A stretch of 56,617 nucleotides of DNA from Methanospirillum stamsii (GTDB lineage Archaea; Halobacteriota; Methanomicrobia; Methanomicrobiales; Methanospirillaceae): NCBI RefSeq assembly GCF_003173335.1, contig NZ_QGMZ01000030.1, positions 1 to 56,617 on the forward strand, given 5' to 3'. The number at the start of each line of letters is the position of its first letter. Position 1 is the stretch's first letter. Of the stretch, positions 17,384 through 26,797 are shown one piece after another. A program made the translations under genes and the position numbers. Below the pieces are notes generated by a model. It did not search any database. It saw only the letters and a program-made list of their open reading frames with translations, and had not been told where the DNA came from.

Positions 17384-18393
17384 ATGATAAATGTCCAGCA
17401 AATATCAATTATTCCTCACATTACTCAAAGTGATTTGCTTAAAAAAATAAAAGATTATGAGCTCGAGGCCAAAATCCATAAGCGGTTAACCTTTATTAAC
17501 CTTCGGTATTCGAATATGTCCGTAAAGGAAGCGTGTAAATTAGTAGGTATTTCTCCGGGAACGGGTTACACGTGGCAGGACAGGTGGAATTCAGAAGGTT
17601 ATGCAGGTGGAAAGCCAGCAAAACTTTCAGATGTTGAAAAGGATCAATTATATGAGATTTTACACACTCACAATTTTTGGACAACCTCTGAAGTTCGAGA
17701 GTTAATTTTTTTAAAATTTTCCGTAAATTATAGTATGGACCAAATAAGGAGAATTTTAAAGAAATACAAAATGCTTTTTGGGAAATTATATCCGCAAGAT
17801 TATCGTCGGCCTGAAAACGCAGAGGAAATTTTAAAAAAAGACTCCTAAAAATGAGCAAAAATGTTGTAATCGGCTTTTTCGATGCTAGTTCCCCACAATC
17901 TACTGCTAACACTTAACGGGTTTGGTTTTTCACAAAAACCCGCATTATAAAAAATACCAGTAAGTTTAGAGCCAATACCTTTGGAATTTACTCTCCTAAT
18001 GGGAACTCCATTTTAACATTTCGTGATCACTCTTAAAAAGAGGACATATGTGAAGTCTTAAGTGAATTTAAAGTAGCAAATCCAGGAAAAAGAATTGTGA
18101 TAATTCTTGACAACTTCTCATCTCATCGATCACAAATGGTCCGTGATTTTTCTGCACAAAATGGTATTGAACTAATTATCCTTCCGCCGTATTCTCCAGA
18201 TTTAAATCCAATTGAGCAAATTTGGAGAGCTGTCCGGAGAGATCTTTCTACCCTTTTCATTAAGGATCATGATCACTTAAAAGCAGAAATTTGGGAAGAA
18301 TTTTTCTACAGAATTAACCAGATCACCTATTTCAAAGGATGGGCTGAAAAATTTTTGAGCGCAAAATATTATTTCAAAATATTATGCAACTAA
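17384..18393 (+). pseudogene. IS630-family transposase, broken
   Basis: The 5' part (17384-17848) encodes an N-terminal helix-turn-helix with Ser-Val-Lys-Glu-Ala-Cys-Lys and a second helical region. The 3' part (18097-18393) has the DDE signature segment ILDNFSSH and LPPYSPDLNPIEQIW. Between them the frame shifts once near 17845 and meets stops near 17915 and 18035; the first catalytic Asp is visible as Phe-Phe-Asp-Ala-Ser in the shifted frame. The element is dead unless frameshifted products are tolerated. Confidence 0.82.
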
Positions 18394-18559
18394 CTATAAT
18401 ATATTATTAAATTTATTATGATTTTCACATAATAAGATCACGACCTTCGAATCTAATCGGGATATTAATATCTGTTGATAATTGGGAAAAAACGCTACTA
18501 ACTCTATCTTTTTGAAAAGATGAATAAAAAATTATTATCAGAAAAATAGTTGTTCAGGG

Positions 18560-21127
18560 TTAAAAGAGATTTACTCGTAAATTATTCTGGTCTTCAATAG
18601 TTGCATTTGTAATGACTGATGGCGGAATTATAATACTTTTATTGTAATTTTTCGCCTGCCTGTACGCTTGTAATGATTCGTTATACATCATAAGTCCGGT
18701 AAGGGCCTCACCTTTATAGAGCCAGGCTGTGGCATTTTTCGGATGTAATTCTATTACTTTATCAAAAGCGAATATGGATTTGTTGAATTCCGAAAGTTTT
18801 TGATAAAGTTCTCCTAAAGTAAACCAGCTAGGACGGCTTTTTGGAGAGAGGATTGTATAGTTTTCATATGCGGCAATTGCTGGTTCAGTTTCTCCAATTT
18901 TGATATATGAATCACCCATATTTTTCCATACTGATGTTAAATTCGGGTTTAATTCTAATGCGGTTTCATATGATTCAGTCGCTTCTTTATAGTATTCAAG
19001 GCTTTTTTGAGAATCTCCTTTTCCTATCCATGCAGACGTAAGGGTATCATTAAGTCCGAGGGCATTATCATATGCTTCAATAGCTTCTTCATATCTCTTG
19101 AGATTCTTCAATGTATTTCCCTGGTTAATCCATGTTCCTGGATTATCCTGGTTAATTTCAAGGATACTTTCATATGTACTATACACTTCTTCATGAATCT
19201 CATCAGTAAGAGATTTTTTCATATTCCTGAGTGCAGTAGCTTTTCCATTCAGGGCTGAAACAAGAGTAGGGTCTATCTCCAGCACTTTTTCAAAAGCTAT
19301 AAGGGCACTTGAATATTGTTTAAGACCATTTAGGGCATTTCCTTTTCCTATCCATGCATTAGGATCATTTTCGTCAAGGTAAAGTATACGGTTATATGCA
19401 TCGATGGCTTCGTTATATTTTTTCATCGACTGAAGGGTGGAACCTTTCCCCTTCAGAGCGGATATCGAATTTTTGTCCAGTTCATATGCCCGGTTAAAAG
19501 AGTCCAGTGCGGCTTCATAATTTTTATCAGACTTGTATGTATTACCAAGACTAATCCATAATGAGGCATCTTCCGGATTTATCGTCAAAGCCTGGTTAAA
19601 AATTTCTGCCGCTTCTTCGTAACGGTTTTCTGATAAATAAGCATTGGCTTTTCTTTTAATAGACGAAGTAGATTCAGGATCCAGTGCTATTGCTTTATCA
19701 AAAGCTAATATGGCTTCATCAAAATTTCCCTTTTTTATTAGAAAATTACCTTTCTGGATGTATCCAGTAACATCATCCGGATTTTCTGCAATAATTGAGT
19801 TGTATATTTCAAGAGATTCTTCAGTTTTATTTAATGATGTGAGGACTTCTCCTTTTTTAATCAAAGCCGTTGTAAGGTTCGGGTTGATTTCACACACTCT
19901 GTCATATACTTCTATTGCTTCTTCGTTCCTACCTAACTTACTTAACGAATCTCCTTTATTTATAAGCGCTGATGTTAAACCCGGGTTTAATGAATATGCA
20001 GTATCAAAAGCTTTTATTGCATTTTCATATTCTTCTAGTTTAGTATAAACTGATCCTACACTATTCCATACAGATGCAAGACCAGGATCGATTTCTAGTG
20101 CCAATTTATATGCTGTAATTGATTTGTTATAATCCTGTAAATCTGAAAAAATTGCTCCTTTACTTAAAAAGGGAGAAGTAAGGTTAGGATCGATATCAAT
20201 AGCTTTGTCATATGTGGTTATCGCTTCATCATATTTTTGCATTTTTCTAAAAGAATCGCCTTTTTTCAATAATGCCGAGGTGTATTCCGGATCTAATTCA
20301 AATGCTTTGTTAAAAGCAGGTATCGCCTCTTGGTATTGGCTGAGTGTATAATATGCATCTCCAATATTATACCATCCCGATTTCTGGTCTGGATTGATTT
20401 CCAGAGATTTTTTAAAAGATTCAATTGCTTCTTCATATTTCTTTTGTTTATTATAAGTAACTCCTTTGCTATTCCAAGGTGCGGTCAGGTTAGGATCAAG
20501 ATCAATCACTTTGTCATATGTTGATATTGCTTCTTCATATTGCTGTAAATTTCTTAGTGAATCACCTTTTTTCAATAATGCCGAGGTGTATTCCGGATCT
20601 AATTCAAAGGCTTTGTCAAAAGCAGGCATTGCCTCTTCATATCGTTTGAGTGAATAATATGTATTTCCAATATTATACCATACAGATTTCAGATTCGGGT
20701 CAATCTCCAGTGCTTTATTGAAAGAATATATCGCTTCTTCATATTTTTTTAAATTATAAAGTGCTTGACCTTTTTTATTACAAATATCTGCATTCGTTGT
20801 ATCCAGAATTAGAATTTTGTCATATTCTGTAATTGCGTCTTCAAATTTCTTCAATTTTACCAGTGTATTAGCCTTTCCTGTTAAAGCACGAATGTCAGAT
20901 GCATTTTGAATCAATAATTGGTCAAAGGATTGTAATGCTTCATCATATTTTCCTTCTTTGTAAAGATCATATGCAGTAGGAGATGAATCATCAATCAAAT
21001 CATCAGAACCAAGACAAGGATTGCAGGTCACCAGAAAAGATAGAATCATTAGAGAGAAAATTGAAAAAAATTTTTTGATGTTTAAATGCCTAAAATCTAA
21101 TAAATAATTCGATAAATTATTTAGCAT
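18560..21127 (-). CDS. Exported giant TPR protein, about 23 repeats
   Basis: An 855-residue protein with a signal peptide or N-terminal anchor (hydrophobic residues about 20-36), followed by nearly uninterrupted tetratricopeptide repeats of 34 residues to about residue 830. Each has the Ala-Tyr/Trp-x-x-Lys-Gly, Tyr-x-x-Ala-Ile and Pro positions of the family. The repeats are also visible as a 102-bp DNA periodicity. It should form a long right-handed superhelical scaffold outside the membrane. It is divergent from the DUF1616 gene and lies beside the MoxR/DUF58 operon, which suggests an envelope role. No catalytic domain is seen. An internal start near residue 15 would still leave the signal segment. 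Confidence 0.85.
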   Translation of the reverse strand: MLNNLSNYLLDFRHLNIKKFFSIFSLMILSFLVTCNPCLGSDDLIDDSSPTAYDLYKEGKYDEALQSFDQLLIQNASDIRALTGKANTLVKLKKFEDAITEYDKILILDTTNADICNKKGQALYNLKKYEEAIYSFNKALEIDPNLKSVWYNIGNTYYSLKRYEEAMPAFDKAFELDPEYTSALLKKGDSLRNLQQYEEAISTYDKVIDLDPNLTAPWNSKGVTYNKQKKYEEAIESFKKSLEINPDQKSGWYNIGDAYYTLSQYQEAIPAFNKAFELDPEYTSALLKKGDSFRKMQKYDEAITTYDKAIDIDPNLTSPFLSKGAIFSDLQDYNKSITAYKLALEIDPGLASVWNSVGSVYTKLEEYENAIKAFDTAYSLNPGLTSALINKGDSLSKLGRNEEAIEVYDRVCEINPNLTTALIKKGEVLTSLNKTEESLEIYNSIIAENPDDVTGYIQKGNFLIKKGNFDEAILAFDKAIALDPESTSSIKRKANAYLSENRYEEAAEIFNQALTINPEDASLWISLGNTYKSDKNYEAALDSFNRAYELDKNSISALKGKGSTLQSMKKYNEAIDAYNRILYLDENDPNAWIGKGNALNGLKQYSSALIAFEKVLEIDPTLVSALNGKATALRNMKKSLTDEIHEEVYSTYESILEINQDNPGTWINQGNTLKNLKRYEEAIEAYDNALGLNDTLTSAWIGKGDSQKSLEYYKEATESYETALELNPNLTSVWKNMGDSYIKIGETEPAIAAYENYTILSPKSRPSWFTLGELYQKLSEFNKSIFAFDKVIELHPKNATAWLYKGEALTGLMMYNESLQAYRQAKNYNKSIIIPPSVITNATIEDQNNLRVNLF

Positions 21128-21286
21128 AAATATTACTTATTTTTAATAATAAATTAATCCTTCATTTTGATATTCATAGAATTGATGTAACGATATCGAT
21201 ATTTTTTTCAGATGATATATCTAAAAATCTGAAGGATTTATTCATATACTCAAAGCCTTAATTTAAAGAGAGATCAAATTATTTAT

Positions 21287-22288
21287 GTGAATTCATCTCC
21301 TGATCCAGAAAAAATATGGGGTACTATAAATAAAGCCTTTTTTGAAGTCAGGATTTTTCCGGATTTAAAGGTTATTTTCTTGTGGCTCTTTATATCTTTA
21401 TGTGCAATTTATGTTCCATTTCTGAATACCAGTCCTATCCGGACACTTTTTGCTCTCCCTGTAATATTATTTATTCCGGGATATTCTCTTATTGCAGCGT
21501 TTTTTCCTCAAAAATCAGATTTGGATCTTATAGAACGTATTGCACTCTCATTTGGGATGTCCATTGCAGTAGTTCCTCTAATCGGTCTTGCATTAAATTA
21601 TACGCCGTGGGGCATACGTCTTGATCCAATTGTCATATCATTATCTGCATTCGTCTTAGCAATGATCCTTATTGGACAGTATCGGAGAGGAATACTACCT
21701 GATGAAGAGAGATATGAATTTCCATTCTCTCAGATAATTGAATCAGTAAGGGATGATTTTTTTTCAGATGGTCAGACCCGTTTTGACCGCATTCTTTCAA
21801 TAATTCTGTTAATTTCAATTATTACTGCAATTAGTGTTACAATTTTTGTTATTGCTGTTCCTAAAGAAGGAGAAAAATTTACAGAATTTTTCATTCTTGG
21901 TGAGAATCAAATGGCTGCTGATTATCCTTCAAAAGTATTTGTCGGAGTACAATATCCTTTATTTATCGGTGTTGGAAATCATGAGTATCGCAATATCACG
22001 TATACGATTGAGACACATGTGATGAATATGACGTTTAATCCGGAAGATAATACATCAACCATAATGGCGATGGATTTAATTGACAAAGATACCCTTACTA
22101 TTCCTCATAATGAAACAATTACACGTCCGTATACCTTCATTCCACCAGGTACTGGATATAATAGGATAGAATTTTTACTGTTTAATGAATCAGTTCCTAA
22201 TGAAACGATAAAAAATATGGACAGGATAAATGCAAGTTATCGCGATCTTCATCTCTGGACTCAGATCTATCCGGCAGAAAAGAGGTAA
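21287..22288 (+). CDS. DUF1616 membrane protein
   Basis: A 333-residue protein with a GTG start. Residues about 27-130 hold four hydrophobic helices with the DUF1616 pattern (PGYSLIAAFFP, then Glu-Arg-Ile-Ala-Leu-Ser-Phe-Gly). A further helix lies at about 168-188, and the C-terminal 140 residues look like an extracytoplasmic beta-rich domain with many Asn-x-Thr/Ser sites. DUF1616 proteins are common in methanogens and often sit near glycan or envelope genes; their function is unknown. It ends 5 bp before the convergent end of the minus-strand operon. Confidence 0.8.
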   Translation: MNSSPDPEKIWGTINKAFFEVRIFPDLKVIFLWLFISLCAIYVPFLNTSPIRTLFALPVILFIPGYSLIAAFFPQKSDLDLIERIALSFGMSIAVVPLIGLALNYTPWGIRLDPIVISLSAFVLAMILIGQYRRGILPDEERYEFPFSQIIESVRDDFFSDGQTRFDRILSIILLISIITAISVTIFVIAVPKEGEKFTEFFILGENQMAADYPSKVFVGVQYPLFIGVGNHEYRNITYTIETHVMNMTFNPEDNTSTIMAMDLIDKDTLTIPHNETITRPYTFIPPGTGYNRIEFLLFNESVPNETIKNMDRINASYRDLHLWTQIYPAEKR

Positions 22289-22293
22289 ATTTT

Positions 22294-23073
22294 TTAATCT
22301 ATTTTAACTGGAGAATATACTAACTCTACAGAGTTGTTCTTTTTCTTCGGAGAACATCGCTCCAGGGTAAAAGGCTGGTTTTTTCCTTCTGCAAGGATCA
22401 TTCCAATAAGGCTGCTTATTGGACATGGATTGATAAGGCAACATGCTGGTGATTCTTCATGGATTGCAAAACATCCGTTTATCATCTGAAAGCCCTGTAA
22501 TGAGATGATAAAACTCTCTCCTGTTTTTTGAACTAGGGTTTTCTCTGTTAATTCCAGAGTTTCTTCTATTATCTCACGAATCAATGAGAATATTTCATCA
22601 TCATTATCAGGAATATGAAGTTTCAATTTTTTATCAAGGTACTCTTTTAATGGTTTTCCAGAAGGATCAATTAGAAGTCCGGTTCCCCCGGTTCCTGTGA
22701 CAAAAGAATCTCCAGTGAGTTCTCCTTTTTTATATGTCGACACCGGAATAAATTGAAAAATAATTTTTGTTTTTTCTTCTGTTTCCGGAATGAATATTGC
22801 ATGCCCCATTATTCCAAGGTCAGAAGTTATTCGTGAAAGATTAATCGTTTCCTGAACATGAAATAATGATGCCCATTCTCCCTCAACAAGAGAATTTTTT
22901 TGAAAGGTAAAGATGATGAGTCCGGTCAGGAATAAAATCAATGCTGATATGATAACGGTTGCATTTGTCAGATCATTCCTGCCAGAAATCCAGGTAATAA
23001 TGAATAATAGCCCTGCAGATAGAATGAGAACCAGTGAGGCGGTAATATTTCGGTCTTTATTTTTAACATTCAT
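22294..23073 (-). CDS. Membrane protein of unknown function, last gene of the MoxR operon
   Basis: A 259-residue protein. The ATG at 23073 is chosen because it overlaps the upstream stop as ATGA; a longer frame to 23304 reads through the neighbour and is not credible. Two hydrophobic helices (about 12-30 and 37-55) are followed by a soluble domain with a Gly-rich stretch (Thr-Gly-Thr-Gly-Gly-Thr-Gly, about 131-137) and a C-terminal cluster of five Cys (about 205-245). The family was not recognised. Translational coupling places it with DUF58/MoxR. Confidence 0.68.
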   Translation of the reverse strand: MNVKNKDRNITASLVLILSAGLLFIITWISGRNDLTNATVIISALILFLTGLIIFTFQKNSLVEGEWASLFHVQETINLSRITSDLGIMGHAIFIPETEEKTKIIFQFIPVSTYKKGELTGDSFVTGTGGTGLLIDPSGKPLKEYLDKKLKLHIPDNDDEIFSLIREIIEETLELTEKTLVQKTGESFIISLQGFQMINGCFAIHEESPACCLINPCPISSLIGMILAEGKNQPFTLERCSPKKKNNSVELVYSPVKID

Positions 23074-23540
23074 GAATATTCTCCGGAATATCTTTTTTGA
23101 ATTCGATAATGGAAAATAATGGAAAGAAAAATAATACCCGCTGATAAACCAAGGACGAAGAGGGATGGATAGAGAATCCGGTTGGTATGCATAATTATTA
23201 TGCCGGTTAATGCAATCATTCCCAAAAGGATTACAATTATCCGGATATCCATTTTTGTTACAATAAGGTTTTCCTGGATAGCAAATAACATGACTCCGGA
23301 CCAAATAATCAGGATTGAAAGGAATGGTGAAGAATAATATGATACATAGGAATCAAAAATAATGAATAAAAATAAGATAGTACGATAGTGAGGCGCATTC
23401 CTGCTGATATTCCAGATAAACAATGAAAATATTATCAACAACGGATAGATAAACCAGATGTTTCTTGAAAGTATCATTGAGCCAGTCAAGGATAGGACAG
23501 TCAGAGCAATAAGAGAAATTTCTTTAAATAAAAGATTCAT
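23070..23540 (-). CDS. Small multi-spanning membrane protein in the MoxR operon
   Basis: This 156-residue protein is almost entirely hydrophobic, with about five predicted membrane helices and few charged residues. It overlaps both neighbours by four bases (ATGA), so it is translated as part of the operon. It is not recognised beyond that. In MoxR/DUF58 loci such small membrane proteins usually accompany the DUF58 protein. Confidence 0.68.
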   Translation of the reverse strand: MNLLFKEISLIALTVLSLTGSMILSRNIWFIYPLLIIFSLFIWNISRNAPHYRTILFLFIIFDSYVSYYSSPFLSILIIWSGVMLFAIQENLIVTKMDIRIIVILLGMIALTGIIIMHTNRILYPSLFVLGLSAGIIFLSIIFHYRIQKRYSGEYS

Positions 23541-24853
23541 TGTATCATCTCGATCTTTTCACCTTTCAAATATATTCCTGCTTTTTTCATAAATTCAGGA
23601 TAATTTTTTGATGGAATTTTCAGGGTAAATCTGATATTTCTATAATGACTTTGCTTGAGAATCTCCTGGATATGGCTTACATCACCTTCGCATAAGGAGT
23701 AGAAGACAATTTCTTCAGGATTATGCATGGTGAGTATTTTTGATATCTGGTTAGAAAAATGTGTATTCTCTTTTTCCATGAGTACTTTTAAATAAATAGT
23801 GGATTTTCTTTCAAAGAAATTGTTATCATTTATTGAAAAGTTTTCTTTTTTCTGGTCTCTAATTTGCTTTAGTTCTTCCCGTATATCAGATCGTTTTTTT
23901 ACCCGGTATAAATGATGATTCCGAATTTGAGGATGTAAATATCTGGTCACCAGTTCCATACATTTAGCGTGATCATATTCATCCAACACCATGCTAATGA
24001 TATTTGGACCCGAAATGACCAGAATTGAAAGATTTTCTTTCAGATAGTTTTTATTTTCAATAATACCAGTTATGGCACGAATAATAGATTGCAATCCTTC
24101 CGGTTTATATGATGTCCCCTGTTCAGGGAGGTCTGCGATGATCAGTGGAGGCTTGTTCTGCATTCCGGAATACTCTCTGACATACAGGTTGTCATATTTT
24201 GCAGTGAGTTTCCAGTCAATTTTCCTGATATCATCTCCTGGTATATATTCCCGGTATGAGCGGATACTAAATCCCTGTAAAATATTGGCCTTTTCGTTTT
24301 CTTTATCTCCGCGAGTACTTAAAATTGTTTCCTTCTCGAAAAATGGAACCGGAACGATTCTTATTTCAGGATTTGTATAATTATTTTTGGATAGATGTAG
24401 GGTACTTGAGAAAAAGAGATCAGAGAATAATAATTCTCCATATGCAAAACGAATGTTACCATGAATTATCGGAATAATCCAATAAATAAGATTACAGGTC
24501 TGGATTGCATTTTCTGAAATATTTTTGGATATTTCACCATGATTAAATATAATGCCCGCTACAGGATTCTCGGAATATTGAATATTTATCCCGGTTTCTG
24601 AAGTTATTGAAATTTCTGTATTTACTTTTAATAGATTCCCCTGTCTGAATACTTTTTTTTCAAGTTTCCGATTGATAGTACACGAATCTGCAATTTTTTT
24701 TATCCTGAATAAAAAAATCCAGTATCTGGATGTAATAAAAAGACCCAGTGAACTTGAAATGAAAAGAAGGCCTGGTTCATCAAAATACGCTGCGGTAAAT
24801 AAGAGGATAATGAAAATTACGATAAATCCCTCAGTGCAGCGATGTAATTTCAA
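23537..24853 (-). CDS. DUF58 domain protein
   Basis: A 438-residue protein with two N-terminal membrane helices (about 9-45), a beta-rich region, and then the DUF58 signature: Arg-x-Tyr-x-x-Gly-Asp-Asp-x-Arg-x-Ile-Asp-Trp (about 196-212) followed by Ala-Lys-x-x-x-Leu-Tyr-Val-Arg-Glu-Tyr. The C-terminal part has a weak von Willebrand-A-like layout. DUF58 proteins work with MoxR AAA ATPases encoded next to them, here 2 bp upstream, in envelope maturation or complex assembly. Its stop overlaps the next gene's start by four bases. Confidence 0.85.
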   Translation of the reverse strand: MKLHRCTEGFIVIFIILLFTAAYFDEPGLLFISSSLGLFITSRYWIFLFRIKKIADSCTINRKLEKKVFRQGNLLKVNTEISITSETGINIQYSENPVAGIIFNHGEISKNISENAIQTCNLIYWIIPIIHGNIRFAYGELLFSDLFFSSTLHLSKNNYTNPEIRIVPVPFFEKETILSTRGDKENEKANILQGFSIRSYREYIPGDDIRKIDWKLTAKYDNLYVREYSGMQNKPPLIIADLPEQGTSYKPEGLQSIIRAITGIIENKNYLKENLSILVISGPNIISMVLDEYDHAKCMELVTRYLHPQIRNHHLYRVKKRSDIREELKQIRDQKKENFSINDNNFFERKSTIYLKVLMEKENTHFSNQISKILTMHNPEEIVFYSLCEGDVSHIQEILKQSHYRNIRFTLKIPSKNYPEFMKKAGIYLKGEKIEMIQ

Positions 24854-24855
24854 GT

Positions 24856-25824
24856 TTATGGCACCTCGATGGTCTCAAGTATTTCCTGTATAATATCTAT
24901 TACTTTTACACCGTCCATTTCTGCATTTCGCGTCAGATAAATACGATGTAGGAGAACAAATGGTGTTAGCCATTTAATGTCATCCGGAATTACAAAATCA
25001 CGTCCATGTAATGCAGCAAGACATTTTGCCCCATTTACCATCGCAATGGATCCACGAGAAGAAGCACCAAGTGAGATATCCTGGTGATGACGAGTTGCCA
25101 TAATGATATCACGGATATATCGGTGTACCGGATCCTGTATCGTAATTTTTTTAATACTCTGGATTAATGAGAGGAGTGTTTCATGTTCAATTATTGGCCT
25201 GATATTCTGAATATAATTGTCCCATTCCAGAATTCCTGTAGATGCTCTTCTGATAATTTCCAGTTCATCTTCATGGCCAAGGAAAGTGGTTGTTGTACTG
25301 AATGAAAAACGATCCCGTTGTACTTCAATAAGAGGGAATGTGCCTTCCAGCTCATAGGGATTTTGAGTAGCGATTACAATAAAAGGAGAAGGAAGAGGAT
25401 AGACAGCCCCATCTACTGTAGCCTGTCTTTCACTGAGAGCTTCGATAAATGCACTCTGTGATTTTGGATTAATCCGGTTTAATTCATCGGTTAGCAATAT
25501 ATTGGTAAATATGGGTCCTTTTCGGAATACAAAATCATGAGTAGAAGAATCATAGATGTTTACACCAATCATATCCATCGGTTGAAGATCTATTGCTCCC
25601 TGGATTCTTTTAAAATCACAGCCGGTAATGAGTGAAATAATTTTTGATATACTGGTTTTGGCTGTTCCTGGTGCTCCTTCAATCAGGATATGTCCCTCTG
25701 TCAATAATCCGATTAAAATTAAATCAATCAGGTTTTTATTGCCTACAATAAATTCTCCAACTTTTTCATGTACTTCCCGGTGAATATCAACAATTTTTTG
25801 AATACTATCATTCTGGTCACTCAT
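24856..25824 (-). CDS. MoxR-family AAA ATPase
   Basis: A 322-residue protein with Walker A GAPGTAKTS (about 55-63), Walker B Leu-Leu-Thr-Asp-Glu-Leu-Asn-Arg (about 110-117), the MoxR-typical ATQNPYELEGTFPLIEVQRDRF-type sensor/pore region (about 152-173) and a C-terminal lid. MoxR ATPases act as chaperones that activate a partner complex, commonly with DUF58 and von Willebrand-A proteins. It is placed between the DUF4350 protein (94 bp upstream) and DUF58 (2 bp downstream). Confidence 0.92.
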   Translation of the reverse strand: MSDQNDSIQKIVDIHREVHEKVGEFIVGNKNLIDLILIGLLTEGHILIEGAPGTAKTSISKIISLITGCDFKRIQGAIDLQPMDMIGVNIYDSSTHDFVFRKGPIFTNILLTDELNRINPKSQSAFIEALSERQATVDGAVYPLPSPFIVIATQNPYELEGTFPLIEVQRDRFSFSTTTTFLGHEDELEIIRRASTGILEWDNYIQNIRPIIEHETLLSLIQSIKKITIQDPVHRYIRDIIMATRHHQDISLGASSRGSIAMVNGAKCLAALHGRDFVIPDDIKWLTPFVLLHRIYLTRNAEMDGVKVIDIIQEILETIEVP

Positions 25825-25918
25825 TTATTTTAGCTCCGGATTTTTAGTGAAAATATAATTAAATGTTTTTTCTGCATATCTCCCAGACCTCCAATAGCGG
25901 AATTAGAAAATTTCAACA

Positions 25919-26797
25919 TCATTCTGGTTTTTTCCTCATAAAAAATAATCCAATAAGAACAAGCATTAACCCGATTATCATAATTTTAAAAATTTTCTGG
26001 CTTTTTATGAATTCTATAACCTGGTTGGTGCTCTGGGCATTACTGGTTCGTGAATTTACCTGATCGATATAGAGCAGAGGATGTAATTGAATAATATTTT
26101 TTATGAATATTGGATTGCTGTATTTATTCTCAAGATTCCTCATGGAATTGATGAAAATACTGGGATCAGAAAGGACGATTATTTCTCCGTTTCCAATTTT
26201 TTCTCCTGACATTACAGTATATTTCCCAAGAAGTTCCTTTTTAGTAATTTCTTTATCTTCATCCCGGTCAACCCAGCTAAAAAGACTTGAGGTTATGAGC
26301 GGTTCTCCCCCTAATAGTGTTGAACTTCTCTCTAATACTAATGAATCAACTCCTGAAAGAAGGGGATGCTCAGATGCCGGGTAGGTCACAACGGTATATC
26401 CATCATTATAAGCCCGGTCTACGCTGGTTAAAATCCCCCGAAGAAGTGATATATGAGATCCAATGCCTTTAAGCAGAGAATTCCCTGTTCCAAAGTCATC
26501 TGCCAGTATTATTGTATTTCCTCGTAATAAGAAATCCCGGTATAAAACGGTCTGGTTAGGAAAAAATTCGTTATCCGGGGCGATGATTAGAAGGGTTACA
26601 TTTTCCGCGTTTGTTAGTTGAGAGAGATTGTATATTTCAACGGTTGTATGCCGGTCAGTATCAGAGAAGAATTGTGATGTTCCATTCCATCCGGGATTTG
26701 ATTTACTAAATTCAAGATTGTTTGTTGAGAATAATATCAGACAGGAAATGCTGGCAATAAAGAAAATTATGAATAATAAAAATTCTTTGCTGTTCAT
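25919..26797 (-). CDS. DUF4350-like membrane-anchored protein
   Basis: A 292-residue protein with an N-terminal helix (about 5-24), an extracytoplasmic domain and a C-terminal helix (about 268-287) followed by Lys-Lys. The motifs Tyr-Asn-Leu-Ser-x-Leu, then Leu-Leu-Ile-Ile-Ala-Pro, then Gly-Asn-Thr-Ile-Ile-Leu-Ala-Asp-Asp-Phe-Gly-Thr-Gly-Asn fit DUF4350, a glutamine-amidotransferase-like fold that accompanies MoxR/DUF58 operons. Its start overlaps the upstream gene's stop by four bases. Confidence 0.78.
   Translation of the reverse strand: MNSKEFLLFIIFFIASISCLILFSTNNLEFSKSNPGWNGTSQFFSDTDRHTTVEIYNLSQLTNAENVTLLIIAPDNEFFPNQTVLYRDFLLRGNTIILADDFGTGNSLLKGIGSHISLLRGILTSVDRAYNDGYTVVTYPASEHPLLSGVDSLVLERSSTLLGGEPLITSSLFSWVDRDEDKEITKKELLGKYTVMSGEKIGNGEIIVLSDPSIFINSMRNLENKYSNPIFIKNIIQLHPLLYIDQVNSRTSNAQSTNQVIEFIKSQKIFKIMIIGLMLVLIGLFFMRKKPE

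Noticed and set aside
22294-23304. Longer 336-residue form of the last MoxR-operon gene
   Set aside because: The first 77 codons read through the neighbouring membrane-protein gene in another frame; the ATGA overlap at 23070-23073 gives the natural start.
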